Assembly (NCBI RefSeq): GCF_005870025.1
Contig: NZ_VATA01000056.1
Coordinates: 1-41,925, forward strand
Direction: 5' to 3'
DNA: 41,925 nucleotides
Source: Poseidonocella sp. HB161398
GTDB taxonomy: Bacteria; Pseudomonadota; Alphaproteobacteria; Rhodobacterales; Rhodobacteraceae
Under the pieces are notes generated by a model. The model was not told the origin of the DNA, did no database searches, and saw only the letters and a list, made by a program, of their open reading frames with translations. Positions 15,802-23,764 of the stretch are shown here, in pieces. A program made the translations under genes and the position numbers. Position 1 is the stretch's first letter. Each line of letters begins with the position of its first letter.

Positions 15802-17181
15802 ATGCCCGTCTACAGCGCCTCCGCCGGGGGCGAGACCTACCGTTTCGGCTCGCTCGCCCGGCTGATGGCAGCGGCCACGCCGCGCCGCTCGGGCGACGAG
15901 CTTGCCGGAATCGCCGCCGCCTCCGAGGGCGAGCGGGTCGCGGCGCGCTACGCGCTGGCCGACCTGCCGCTGGCGGAATTCCTCAACGAGGCGCTGGTGC
16001 CCTACGAGACCGACGAGGTCACGCGGCTGATCCTCGACAGCCATGACCGCCGCGCCTTCGCGCCGGTGGCGGCGATGACCGTGGGCGACCTGCGCGACTG
16101 GCTCCTGTCGGAGGCCGCGGACACGGCGGCGCTGGCGCGGCTGGCGCCGGGGCTGACCCCCGAGATGGCCGCCGCGGTCTCGAAGCTGATGCGCAACCAG
16201 GATCTGGTCGGCGTGGCGCGCAAGATCGAGGTGGTCAGCCGCTTCCGCACGACGCTGGGGCTGAAGGGGCGGATCGCCACGCGGCTGCAGCCGAACCACC
16301 CGGCCGACGACCTGGCGGGGATCGCGGTGGCGGTGCTCGACGGGCTGCTGCAGGGCACGGGCGACGCGGTGATCGGCATCAACCCGGCCTCCGACAGCAT
16401 CGCCAACTGCACCGGCATCCTCGAGGCGCTGGACCGGCTGCGGCAGGATTTCGCCATGCCGATGCAGAGCTGCGTGCTGACCCATGTCACCAACACGATC
16501 AAGATCATCGAGGCGGGCGGGCCGGTCGATCTGCCCTTCCAGTCGATCGCCGGGACCGAGGCGGCCAATGCCGGCTTCGGCGTCGACCTGGCCGTGCTGG
16601 CCGAGGCCAATGACGCCGCGCGCAGCCTGAAGCGCGGCACGGTCGGCGACAACGTGATGTATTTCGAGACCGGCCAGGGCGCGCCGCTCTCGGCGGATGC
16701 GCATCACGGCGTCGACCAGCAGACGCTGGAGGCGCGCGCCTATGGCGTCGCCCGCGCCTATGACCCGTTCCTGGTCAATACCGTGGTGGGCTTCATCGGG
16801 CCCGAATACCTCTATGACGGCAAGCAGGTGATCCGCGCCGCGCTGGAGGACCATTTCTGCGGCAAGCTCCTCGGCCTGCCGATGGGGGTCGACGTGTGCT
16901 ACACCAACCATGTGGAAGCCGACCAGGACGACATGGACACGCTGATGACGCTCCTGGCCGCGGCCGGGGTGAATTTCGTCATCTGCGTGCCGGGGGCCGA
17001 TGACGTGATGCTGAGCTACCAGACGCTGGCCTTCGAGGATGCCGCCTGGCTGCGCCGGGTCTTCGGCCTGCGCCCGGCGCCGGAATTCGAGGACTGGCTG
17101 GCGGCGATGGATCTGGGCCCGGCGCGGCAGGCGCTGCCCGATCTGTCGGGGCTGGCCGGACGCATGGGGATCCCGGCATGA
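15802..17181 (+). CDS. eutB: Ethanolamine ammonia-lyase large subunit
   Basis: This 459-residue chain is full length for EutB (E. coli EutB is about 453). It is the TIM-barrel subunit that, with EutC and adenosylcobalamin, converts ethanolamine to acetaldehyde and ammonia. Clear family stretches are KLMRNQDLVGVARKIEVVSRF (about 131-151), a substrate-pocket region around QPNHPADDLAGI and GINPASDSIANC, the motif IAGTEAANAGFGVDL, YFETGQGAPLSADAHHGVDQQT and GVDVCYTNHVEADQDDMD. It overlaps eutC by 4 bp (ATGA). The operon has no EutA-type reactivase, no acetaldehyde dehydrogenase (EutE), no EutG and no microcompartment gene, so any acetaldehyde must be handled elsewhere, or the true substrate is a related amino alcohol such as 2-aminopropanol. 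Confidence 0.96.
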   Translation: MPVYSASAGGETYRFGSLARLMAAATPRRSGDELAGIAAASEGERVAARYALADLPLAEFLNEALVPYETDEVTRLILDSHDRRAFAPVAAMTVGDLRDWLLSEAADTAALARLAPGLTPEMAAAVSKLMRNQDLVGVARKIEVVSRFRTTLGLKGRIATRLQPNHPADDLAGIAVAVLDGLLQGTGDAVIGINPASDSIANCTGILEALDRLRQDFAMPMQSCVLTHVTNTIKIIEAGGPVDLPFQSIAGTEAANAGFGVDLAVLAEANDAARSLKRGTVGDNVMYFETGQGAPLSADAHHGVDQQTLEARAYGVARAYDPFLVNTVVGFIGPEYLYDGKQVIRAALEDHFCGKLLGLPMGVDVCYTNHVEADQDDMDTLMTLLAAAGVNFVICVPGADDVMLSYQTLAFEDAAWLRRVFGLRPAPEFEDWLAAMDLGPARQALPDLSGLAGRMGIPA

Positions 17182-17921
17182 CGAACGAGATCGGCAGCTT
17201 CGCCGGACGGCTGCGGGCGCTGACGCCCGCGCGGGTGCGGCTCGACCCCCGCGGCGGGGCGGCGCCGCTTTCGGCGGTGCTCGACTTCCAGGCCAGCCAT
17301 GCCCGCGCCCGCGACGCGATCCGCCAGCCGGTCGACTGGGCGGCGGTGAAGGCCGGGCTCGGCGACCGGCCGCTCCTCGAGCTCGAAAGCCGCGCGCCGG
17401 ACCGCGACACCTATCTGCGCCGCCCCGATCTGGGCCGCCGCCTGTCGCCGGAAAGCCTGGCGCGGGTGCCGCAGGCCAAGCCGGACCTGGCTGTGGTCAT
17501 TGCCGACGGGCTCTCGGGTTTTGCCGTCGCGCATCACGCCGCGGCGATGGTGGCGGCGCTGGAGGCGGCCCTGCCGGAGACGGATCTGGGTCCCGTGGCG
17601 CTGGTCCGCCAGGGCCGGGTGGCGATCGGCGACGAGATCGCCCAGGCGATGGGCGCGCCGCTCTGCCTCATGCTGATCGGCGAGCGGCCGGGGCTCTCGG
17701 TCTCCGACAGCCTCGGCGCCTACCTGACCTGGGCGCCGCGCATCGGCACGCCCGACAGCGCGCGCAACTGCGTGTCGAACATCCATGGCAAGGGCGGGCT
17801 GAGCCACCGCGCAGCGGCGGAGCTGATCGCCTATCTGGCAGGGCGCGCCCGCGAGATCGGCGCGACCGGCGTGGCATTGAAGGACGAACGCGGGCAGGCA
17901 GCGCTGCCGTCCGCGGAGTGA
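17178..17921 (+). CDS. eutC: Ethanolamine ammonia-lyase small subunit
   Basis: This 247-residue small subunit carries the cobalamin-binding domain of the lyase. Recognisable blocks are an N-terminal TPARVRLDP region, LDFQASHARARDAI, then LAVVIADGLSGFAV (about 110-123), GRVAIGDEIAQAMGA, LCLMLIGERPGLSVSDSLGAYLTWAPR and the late DSARNCVSNIHGKGGLS. The length is slightly below that of enteric EutC (about 295) because the N-terminal extension is short, as is common outside enterics. It starts inside the eutB stop (ATGA). A 60-bp gap follows before the amidase gene; it contains only a weak 5-bp hairpin and a good purine-rich ribosome site. Confidence 0.95.
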   Translation: MTNEIGSFAGRLRALTPARVRLDPRGGAAPLSAVLDFQASHARARDAIRQPVDWAAVKAGLGDRPLLELESRAPDRDTYLRRPDLGRRLSPESLARVPQAKPDLAVVIADGLSGFAVAHHAAAMVAALEAALPETDLGPVALVRQGRVAIGDEIAQAMGAPLCLMLIGERPGLSVSDSLGAYLTWAPRIGTPDSARNCVSNIHGKGGLSHRAAAELIAYLAGRAREIGATGVALKDERGQAALPSAE

Positions 17922-17981
17922 AGTGACCGAAGCGGCCAGAGAGCCGCGCAGGAACGTGACCAGAGGAAGGGGCGGACACCC

Positions 17982-19367
17982 ATGTGGAAACTCAGCGCAA
18001 CCGAGCTGATCGAGGCCTACCGCGCCGGGACGCTGTCGCCGGTCGATGTCATGCGCTGCACGCTCGAGCGGGCGGCAGAGCTCAACCCGGCGATCAACGC
18101 GCTCTACGATATCGACGCCGAGGGCGCGATGGCGGCGGCAGAGGCCTCGGCGGCCCGCTGGAAAGCGGGCGCGCCGATGGGGCCGCTCGACGGGGTGCCC
18201 TGCATCGTCAAGGACTCGATCGCGGTGAAGGGCATGCGCATGCTGCGCGGGCTCGCCGCGCGTCATGATGCCGGGCCCGATGCCGAAGACAGCCCGCCCG
18301 CCGCGCGGCTGCGCGAGGCCGGGGCGATCCTTTTCGCCAAGTCGACCATGCCCGACATGGGTTTCCTCGGCTCGGGGCTGAGCTCGGGCCATGGCGTGAC
18401 CCGCAACCCCTGGGATCTGTCGCTGAATACCGGCGGCTCCTCGGCGGGCTCCGCCGCTGCCGTGGCGGCCGGGATCGCGCCCATCGCCATCGGCAGCGAT
18501 GTCGGCGGCTCGGTGCGCCTGCCTGCCTCGCATTGCGGGCTGGTGGCGCTGAAGCCGACCGCGGGGGTGATCCCGCATCTGCCCTATAGCCGCGACCGCG
18601 TTGCCGGGCCGATCACCCGCACCGTGGCCGATGCCGTGCTGCTGATGTCGGTGCTGTCGCAGCCCGACCCGGAAGCCTTCGAGCCCGGCGCCGAGATGCC
18701 CGCCGCGCTGGCGCCGCTCGATCTGGCGGGCAAGCGCATCGGCCTGCTGCTCTCGGTCGGCGACGGACCTGCAGTGGCGCCGGAGGTCGAGGCGCTGATC
18801 CGCGGCGCGGCGGAGGTCTTCCGCGGCCTCGGCGCCCGGGTCGAGGAGATGCCCGCGCCGCTGGATTTCCCCTTCCTGCGCAAGCTCTCCGCCTATTTCT
18901 CGGTCAAGGCCGCGGGCGAGCGCGCCGCGCTGCCCGAAGACCGCCGCGGCCAGATGCTGCCCGTGCTGACTGCCTGCTGCGATGCGGGCGAGGCGATGAC
19001 GGCGCTCGACTTCGCCTCGGCCATGTCGACCGTCGACAAGGCGCAGCGGCTCTTCGCGCGGGCCTGCGAAGGCTACGATTTCGTGCTGGCGCCGACCATG
19101 CCGATGGCGAACTACCCGGCCGAGGCGGCGGGCGCCGATCCGGCGCATCCGCATGACCATGTCGGCTTCACCGCGCTGCTCAACCAGTCCGGCCAACCCG
19201 GCGCGACGCTGCCCTGCGGCTTCGCCGGCAGCTCGCCGGTCGGGCTGCAGCTGATCGGGCCCGCGGGCGGCGACATCGCGCTGCTCGCCGCCGCGGCGGC
19301 CTTCGAGGCGGCGCAGGGCGCAGGCGCGGCCTTCCCGGCACTGGCCGAAGCGGCGGTGCCCGCATGA
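17982..19367 (+). CDS. Amidase-signature family hydrolase
   Basis: This 461-residue amidase has the Ser-cisSer-Lys triad of the signature family: Lys77 (GVPCIVKDS), cis-Ser153 (GGSSAGSAAAVAAG) and nucleophile Ser177 (GSDVGGSVRLPA). It hydrolyses a carboxamide in the cytoplasm. GatA is unlikely because no gatC or gatB is nearby; relatives include AtzF-like, aryl/acyl amidases and mandelamide hydrolases. It lies between eutC and the second kinase pair and overlaps the next gene by ATGA. In this setting it could release ethanolamine, or another amine, from an imported amide so that EutBC can deaminate it. That is inference from position. The ATG at 17982 follows AGAGGAAGGGG about 10 bp upstream. 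Confidence 0.88.
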   Translation: MWKLSATELIEAYRAGTLSPVDVMRCTLERAAELNPAINALYDIDAEGAMAAAEASAARWKAGAPMGPLDGVPCIVKDSIAVKGMRMLRGLAARHDAGPDAEDSPPAARLREAGAILFAKSTMPDMGFLGSGLSSGHGVTRNPWDLSLNTGGSSAGSAAAVAAGIAPIAIGSDVGGSVRLPASHCGLVALKPTAGVIPHLPYSRDRVAGPITRTVADAVLLMSVLSQPDPEAFEPGAEMPAALAPLDLAGKRIGLLLSVGDGPAVAPEVEALIRGAAEVFRGLGARVEEMPAPLDFPFLRKLSAYFSVKAAGERAALPEDRRGQMLPVLTACCDAGEAMTALDFASAMSTVDKAQRLFARACEGYDFVLAPTMPMANYPAEAAGADPAHPHDHVGFTALLNQSGQPGATLPCGFAGSSPVGLQLIGPAGGDIALLAAAAAFEAAQGAGAAFPALAEAAVPA

Positions 19368-20329
19368 GGGCGGCGGCCGATCCCTTCGCGGAGGGCTCCC
19401 GCGCGCGCCACGCCGCCGTGCTGGCGCGGTTCGAGGCGGGCGCGCCGGTGCCGCCCCTGGCAATGCCGTCGCATTCCGGGCTCGATGCCCGGGTCAGCTT
19501 CGCCACCTGCGGCAGCCGCGCGGTGGCGGTGAAGACCTTCCATCGCGGCGCGCTGGGGCAGGCGGGCTTCGCGGGCGCCGCCGAGGGCCATGCGCTGGCC
19601 TCGGAGAGCGGGCTCGGCCCGCAGCTGCTCGCGGCCGAGCCCGGTTCGGCGACGCTGGTCACCGAGCGGCTGGACGCGGGCTGGCGCCCGGCGATGGTGC
19701 CCGATTTCGTCACCGGCGGCAGGCTCGGCGATCTGCTGGCGGCGCTGAAGCGCTGGCATGGCGCGGGCAAGGTGACGGCGGTCAGCGATCCGCGCGCGGA
19801 ATTCGCGGCGCTGGCCGAGGTCGCCGCGGCGCCGGGCATGCTGGCGCTCCCGGCCACGGCCGGGATGGGGCTGGCGCAGCTCGGCGACTGGGTCGCGCGG
19901 ATCTGCGACGCGCTCGAGGCCGTGCCGGGCGAACCGGTGCTGCTCCATGGCGAGCTGATGGTCTCGAATGTGCTGCTCGGCCCCGAGGGCGGGCTGAGGC
20001 TCGTCGATTTCGACCGTGCGGCGATGGGCGATCCCTGGCGCGACCTCGCCTCGCTGGCGCTCGAGCTCTGCGTCGACGATGCCGATCGCGGCGCGCTGCT
20101 GGCTGCCTGGCTGGGCCGCGCCGCCACGCCGGCCGAGCTGGCGCGGCTGAAGCTGATGTCGCTGGCCGAGGATGCGATCTGGGGGCTCTGGGCGATCGCC
20201 GGCGAGGCCGCGGAGGACCGCGGGGGGCCCGAGCTCTACAAATACGCCTGCAACCGGCTGGTCCGGCTGCGGCTCCACCTGTCGCTCTTCGACATGGCGC
20301 AGCTCTTCGGGGAGGTCCGCGGGACATGA
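19364..20329 (+). CDS. APH-superfamily phosphotransferase, catalytic Asp replaced by Glu (third paralog)
   Basis: This 321-residue protein is of the same sub-type as the kinase at 13906. It has the ATP lysine in VAVKTFHRGALG, an N-lobe SGLGPQLL, the catalytic loop LLHGELMVSNVLL and the metal site LRLVDFDRAAMGDPWRDLA (Asp215). The usual loop is HGDxxxxN; here the base Asp is Glu197, while His195 and Asn202 remain. The C-terminus KYACNRLVRLRLHL keeps the pattern shared by all four kinases in this operon. The Asp-to-Glu change could lower or abolish phosphoryl transfer, leaving a regulatory or partner role, or it may mark a different chemistry. The start overlaps the amidase stop (ATGA) and the end overlaps the next kinase in the same way. 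Confidence 0.78.
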   Translation: MRAAADPFAEGSRARHAAVLARFEAGAPVPPLAMPSHSGLDARVSFATCGSRAVAVKTFHRGALGQAGFAGAAEGHALASESGLGPQLLAAEPGSATLVTERLDAGWRPAMVPDFVTGGRLGDLLAALKRWHGAGKVTAVSDPRAEFAALAEVAAAPGMLALPATAGMGLAQLGDWVARICDALEAVPGEPVLLHGELMVSNVLLGPEGGLRLVDFDRAAMGDPWRDLASLALELCVDDADRGALLAAWLGRAATPAELARLKLMSLAEDAIWGLWAIAGEAAEDRGGPELYKYACNRLVRLRLHLSLFDMAQLFGEVRGT

Positions 20330-21231
20330 CCGGCATTCACGAGGCCATTGCCGCCGTCCCGCATTTCGCCGGGCGCCAGATGCAGGCCCACCGCATCAAT
20401 GGCGGGATCACCAATATCAACTGGCGCGTGGTCGACGATGCCACGGGCGAGACCTTCTTCGTCAAGCTCCACGGCGCCGGGACCGAGGCCTTCATCGACC
20501 GCGCCACGGCGAAGATCGCGGGCGAGATCGCGGCCGGGCGCGGGGTCGGCCCGCAGGTGATCCACTATGACGCCGCTGCCGGGATCGAGGTGCACGAATT
20601 CCTCGAGGGCTTCCGCAGCTGCGGCCTTCATGACGTGCAGGACGACACCGTGCGGGGCGGGATCATGGCGGCCTACAAGGGCGTGCATGACAGCCTGCGG
20701 CTGGAGGCGGCCAATACCGGCCTGTCGCAATTCGAGGATTTCGCCGCCAAGGTCGCCGGTTGCGGCGCGCTGCTGCCGCGCGACGCGGAGCATCTGGTCT
20801 GGAACGGCCGCCGCGCCGCGCGGGCGATCGAGGCCGCGGGGGTGGAGCTGAAGGGCTGCTACAACGACAGCTACATCTCCAACTACATGCGCGACGATGC
20901 CGGGCGGATCCGGATCATCGACTGGGAATACGCGGCGATGAACGATCCCTACTGGGACATCGCCATGTTCGGGATCGAGAGCTTCTTCGACGACCGCAGG
21001 GGCGTGGCGTCGCTCCTGGAGATGTACGAGGGCGCGGCGCGGACCGAGACGGTGGCGCGGACCTATCTCTATGTCGGGATGGCGATGGTGCGCTGGGGCT
21101 TCTGGGCGGTCTACCAGAGCGTCAATTCCGACGTGCCCTTCGATTTCGCCAAGTATTCGCGGCTGCTCCTGCTGCGCGGGCGGCGGCAGATGCTCTCGCC
21201 CGACTGGGACTGGGCGCTCGGCCATGTCTGA
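20326..21231 (+). CDS. Choline/ethanolamine-kinase-like phosphotransferase (fourth paralog)
   Basis: This 301-residue LicA-like kinase is the closest companion, by eye, of the one at 14856. It has GGITNINWRV, then TFFVKLHGAGTEAFIDR with the ATP lysine, the catalytic loop GCYNDSYISNYM (Asn180-Asp181) and the metal site RIIDWEYAAMNDPYWDIA. It ends with KYSRLLLLRGRRQM, the shared C-terminal pattern. Like its paralogs it lacks the His that normally precedes ND in choline kinases (Tyr here). It follows the Glu-variant kinase by ATGA overlap, so the pair APH-type then choline-kinase-type repeats the order seen upstream of eutB. It overlaps the next gene by 8 bp. The substrate is unknown; an amino alcohol is the natural guess. 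Confidence 0.84.
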   Translation: MTGIHEAIAAVPHFAGRQMQAHRINGGITNINWRVVDDATGETFFVKLHGAGTEAFIDRATAKIAGEIAAGRGVGPQVIHYDAAAGIEVHEFLEGFRSCGLHDVQDDTVRGGIMAAYKGVHDSLRLEAANTGLSQFEDFAAKVAGCGALLPRDAEHLVWNGRRAARAIEAAGVELKGCYNDSYISNYMRDDAGRIRIIDWEYAAMNDPYWDIAMFGIESFFDDRRGVASLLEMYEGAARTETVARTYLYVGMAMVRWGFWAVYQSVNSDVPFDFAKYSRLLLLRGRRQMLSPDWDWALGHV

Positions 21232-21694
21232 CCTGCCCGTCTTCCTCGTCTGGGGGATCGCCGCGACGGCGTTCTCCGATCTGTGGCAGCGCGCGGCGAT
21301 GCGGCTCTGCGGCCAGCCCGCGCCCGGCTGGGGCTCTGTCGGCCGCTGGGTCCTGGGCTTCGCCGAGGGGCGCTTCGTCGATGCAGAGCTGAAATCCCGG
21401 CCCGCGAAGCCGGGCGAAGACGCCGCGGGCTGGGCCTTCCACTATGTCGTGGGGGCGGGCTACGGGCTGCTCTACGGGCTCGCGCTGGCGCTTTTCGGCC
21501 TCCCGTCCTCCTTCTGGGCGGCGATCCTCTTCGGCTTCGTCACCCTGGCCGGGCCGATGCTGCTGATGAAGCCGGCCATGGGCGGTGGCCTCTTCGGCCT
21601 GAAGGCGTCCAATCCCTGGCCGGGCCTCGCCAAGACGGTCTCGGCGCATGTCTCCTTCGGCCTCGGGCTCTGGATCGCCGCCGCGCTGATCTGA
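21224..21694 (+). CDS. Small four-helix membrane protein, DUF2938-like
   Basis: This 156-residue protein has about four hydrophobic segments (near residues 3-20, 68-90, 93-113 and 134-154) and the conserved pattern GWGSVGRWVLGFAEGRFVD followed by GWAFHYVVGAGYGLLYG, which I associate with the uncharacterised DUF2938 family. The ATG at 21224 is preferred: it overlaps the preceding kinase stop by 8 bp, and a longer in-frame version would lie inside that gene. It is the last gene of the operon. It could help in export, as an auxiliary membrane protein, or be a passenger. No function is known to me. Confidence 0.72.
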   Translation: MSDLPVFLVWGIAATAFSDLWQRAAMRLCGQPAPGWGSVGRWVLGFAEGRFVDAELKSRPAKPGEDAAGWAFHYVVGAGYGLLYGLALALFGLPSSFWAAILFGFVTLAGPMLLMKPAMGGGLFGLKASNPWPGLAKTVSAHVSFGLGLWIAAALI

Positions 21695-21708
21695 GCGCGG
21701 CGCTGCCG

Positions 21709-21720
21709 AAATCTGCAACT
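21709..21720 (+). promoter_or_regulatory. Isolated AAATCTGCAACT half-site
   Basis: This 12-bp match to the left half of the AraC-type sites described at 21848, 26720 and 25736 lies 14 bp after the end of the eut operon. It has no CATTC partner at the expected distance, so it may be an accessory upstream half-site for the TRAP promoter, or chance. Confidence 0.35.
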
Positions 21721-21847
21721 CCCGGGCCCGGCCGCGTGCCGGGCCGCGGGCTCTGGCGCCTGGAAGCTGGCCGAATCCCCAGGAAATGCGGGCAGGGCAG
21801 TGTGGGCGGCCGCGCGGCGCCTGTCCCGTCCGCCGCGGCCCGGCACG

Positions 21848-21881
21848 AAATGTGCAACTTTTTTTCGCCTTTTCTCCATTC
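21848..21881 (+). promoter_or_regulatory. Putative AraC-type operator of the TRAP operon
   Basis: AAATGTGCAACT at 21848-21859 and CTCCATTC at 21874-21881 form the two conserved ends of a 34-bp element found in near-identical form (33 bp) at 26720-26752 and, on the other strand, at 25736-25768. All three precede transcription units next to the AraC gene at 25774-26661. The element is in the 374-bp gap 21695-22068, about 187 bp before the TRAP binding-protein start. The rest of that gap is GC-rich, with no gene I can support; a G/C-rich stretch at 22000-22060 ends in the ribosome site AGGGAGGA. Confidence 0.65.
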
Positions 21882-22068
21882 AGGAATGCCCGCTTTTCTG
21901 TGACCTTCCCGACGGGGCGCGGCACCAGAGGAGACCGTCCGCATCCCGGGAGGACCGTTCCGGCGGACAATCTGGCCATGCCGACCGCGCCCCGGCGCGG
22001 ACCGCCCTCGGGCGGCGGGCAGGGCCGTGCCGGCGCGCCTCCCTCCAGACGGAGACAGGGAGGATACC

Positions 22069-23142
22069 ATGACACGCGACACGACACTTGCCCCGGCCGG
22101 GCTTGCCCTGATGGCAGCGGCAGCGATGGGAACGGCACTGGCGGCTGGGCTGCCCTCGGCCGCGCAGGCGGCGGAGGTGGAGGGGCCCAAGGTCCGCTGG
22201 CTGGTCTCGCTCTGGGGCGCGCGGCGCGGCTTCACCGAAGGCGTCGAGGGGCTGAAGGACTATCTCGCCGAGAAGACCGACGGCCGGTTCGAGCTGTCGC
22301 TGGAATATGGCGGCGTGCTGTCGGACCCGAAGGAGAATATCGACGGGCTGCAGCTGGGCGCCTTCGAGGCGGCCACGATCTGCCCCTACTACCACCCCGA
22401 GAAGACGCCGGCCTCGATGGGGATGAGCCTCGCCTTCCTGCCGCTTCCCGATTTCGCGGCGCAGATCCGCGCCTATGACGCCTTTCTCGCCCATCCGGCG
22501 GTGCAGGGCGAATGGGCGAAGTGGAACGCCGTGCCGCTGATGTCGGCGCTGATGCCGAATTACGAGGTGATGGGCCGCGGCGAGGCGCCGGTGGCGGCGG
22601 CCGACTGGGACGGGCTGCGGGTCAATGCCTCGGCCGGGCATGCGGTTCTGATGGAGGCGCTCGGCGCGGTGCCCTCGACCATGCCGGCCCCCGATCTCTA
22701 CACCTCGCTGGAGCGCGGCGTGATCGACGGCATCGTCTATCCCTATACCTACGCCTTCGTCGCCTACCGCTTCCACGAGCTTTCGGACTGGGTGACCGAC
22801 AGCTGGAACCTGGGCACGATCCAGTGCACCGTCGCGGCCGGCAAGGACGCCTGGGAGGCGCTGCCCGGCCAGTACAAGGCGCTGATGGCCGAGGCGATCC
22901 CGGAGGCCTATGCCCGCCAGATCGCCGCCTATGCCGAGATCGACGCCGCGAACGAGGCGCTGTTCGAGGAGCAGGACCTGGCGCGCATCCCGATCACCCC
23001 CGAGATCCGCGCCGGGCTCGACGCCGCCGCGCAGCCGAGCTGGCAGGCCTGGATCGACGACATGACCGGCCGCGGCTATCCCGGCCAGGAGCTCTTCGAC
23101 ATCCTCGTCGCCGGCGCCGCCGATGCCCAGCCTGGCCAGTAA
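22069..23142 (+). CDS. TRAP transporter substrate-binding protein (DctP type)
   Basis: This 357-residue periplasmic binding protein has a signal peptide of about 36 residues (Ala/Leu-rich, ending SAAQAAEVEG). The mature part has DctP features: an early strand KVRWLVSLWG, the motif GRFELSLEYGGVLSDPKENIDGLQLGAFEAA, and the central ALGAVPSTMPAPDLYTSLERGVIDGIVYPYTYAF, which is the family hallmark of the ligand cleft. TRAP binding proteins of this type take organic acids, often carboxylates of sugars or aromatics. The ATG at 22069 is chosen for AGGGAGGA 5-12 bp upstream and the immediate signal peptide. It heads the TRAP operon 22069-25063, probably under the AraC-type operator at 21848. Confidence 0.9.
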   Translation: MTRDTTLAPAGLALMAAAAMGTALAAGLPSAAQAAEVEGPKVRWLVSLWGARRGFTEGVEGLKDYLAEKTDGRFELSLEYGGVLSDPKENIDGLQLGAFEAATICPYYHPEKTPASMGMSLAFLPLPDFAAQIRAYDAFLAHPAVQGEWAKWNAVPLMSALMPNYEVMGRGEAPVAAADWDGLRVNASAGHAVLMEALGAVPSTMPAPDLYTSLERGVIDGIVYPYTYAFVAYRFHELSDWVTDSWNLGTIQCTVAAGKDAWEALPGQYKALMAEAIPEAYARQIAAYAEIDAANEALFEEQDLARIPITPEIRAGLDAAAQPSWQAWIDDMTGRGYPGQELFDILVAGAADAQPGQ

Positions 23143-23194
23143 CCGCACGGCCGGGGCCGCGATCCGGCCCCGCCCCGCAGAGGAGCCGTCCCGG

Positions 23195-23755
23195 ATGCGC
23201 AGCCTCATTGAACAGGCGGACCGGGCGCTCGGCCGGGTGGAGCGGCTGGCGGCGCTGGTCGCCGGCATCCTGATCCTGGCGCTGATGGCGCTGGTCTGCG
23301 CCGAGGTGCTGGGCCGGGGGATCCTGAACCACGCGATCCGCGGCTCGATCGACATCGTCGAGCAGCTGATGGTCGCGCTGGTGACGCTGGGCGTGTCGTA
23401 TTGCCAGAGCCATTTCGGCAATGTCCGCATGACGCTGGTCAGCGACCGGCTGAAGGGCCGCGCGAAATGGGCGGGCGAGATCTTCGCGCTCTCGGTCGCG
23501 CTCTTCGTGACGGTGGTTCTGGCCAAGGGCAGCTGGCTGAACTTCCAGCGCGCCTGGGGCAATGGCGGCGACACGCCCGAGCTCGGCATCCCGCTCTGGC
23601 CCGGCATCCTGCTTGTCACCCTGTCGCTGGCGCTCCTGGCGCTGCGGCTGGCGCTGCAATGGGCCGAGGCGCTGCGGCTGATGCTCCGGAACGGCGACGG
23701 CTCGCGCATCTTCGGGCATCCGGCGGATGCCATCGAGACAACCCCCTACGAGTGA
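23195..23755 (+). CDS. TRAP transporter small permease (DctQ type)
   Basis: This 186-residue protein has four predicted membrane helices (about 17-37, 54-72, 91-111 and 130-152) and the family pattern CAEVLGRGILNHAIRGSIDIVEQLMVAL in the first half. It forms the membrane complex with DctM at 23765 and receives substrate from the binding protein at 22069. The ATG at 23195 is chosen because GAGGAG lies 9 bp upstream; an in-frame ATG at 23123 would lie inside the preceding gene. The next start follows 9 bp after its stop, with TGAGGAG at the junction as the ribosome site. Confidence 0.88.
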   Translation: MRSLIEQADRALGRVERLAALVAGILILALMALVCAEVLGRGILNHAIRGSIDIVEQLMVALVTLGVSYCQSHFGNVRMTLVSDRLKGRAKWAGEIFALSVALFVTVVLAKGSWLNFQRAWGNGGDTPELGIPLWPGILLVTLSLALLALRLALQWAEALRLMLRNGDGSRIFGHPADAIETTPYE

Positions 23756-23764
23756 GGAGCCCAG

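Noticed and set aside
17922-17981. Terminator between eutC and the amidase gene
   Set aside because: The hairpin is only 5 bp with no T-run, and a strong ribosome site follows, so the operon most likely continues.
21695-22068. Cobalamin or other riboswitch near the eut or TRAP operons
   Set aside because: I find no B12-box-like sequence or conserved stem set here or at 6130-6404; only short GC stems and the AraC-type and TTTGCGTG elements.
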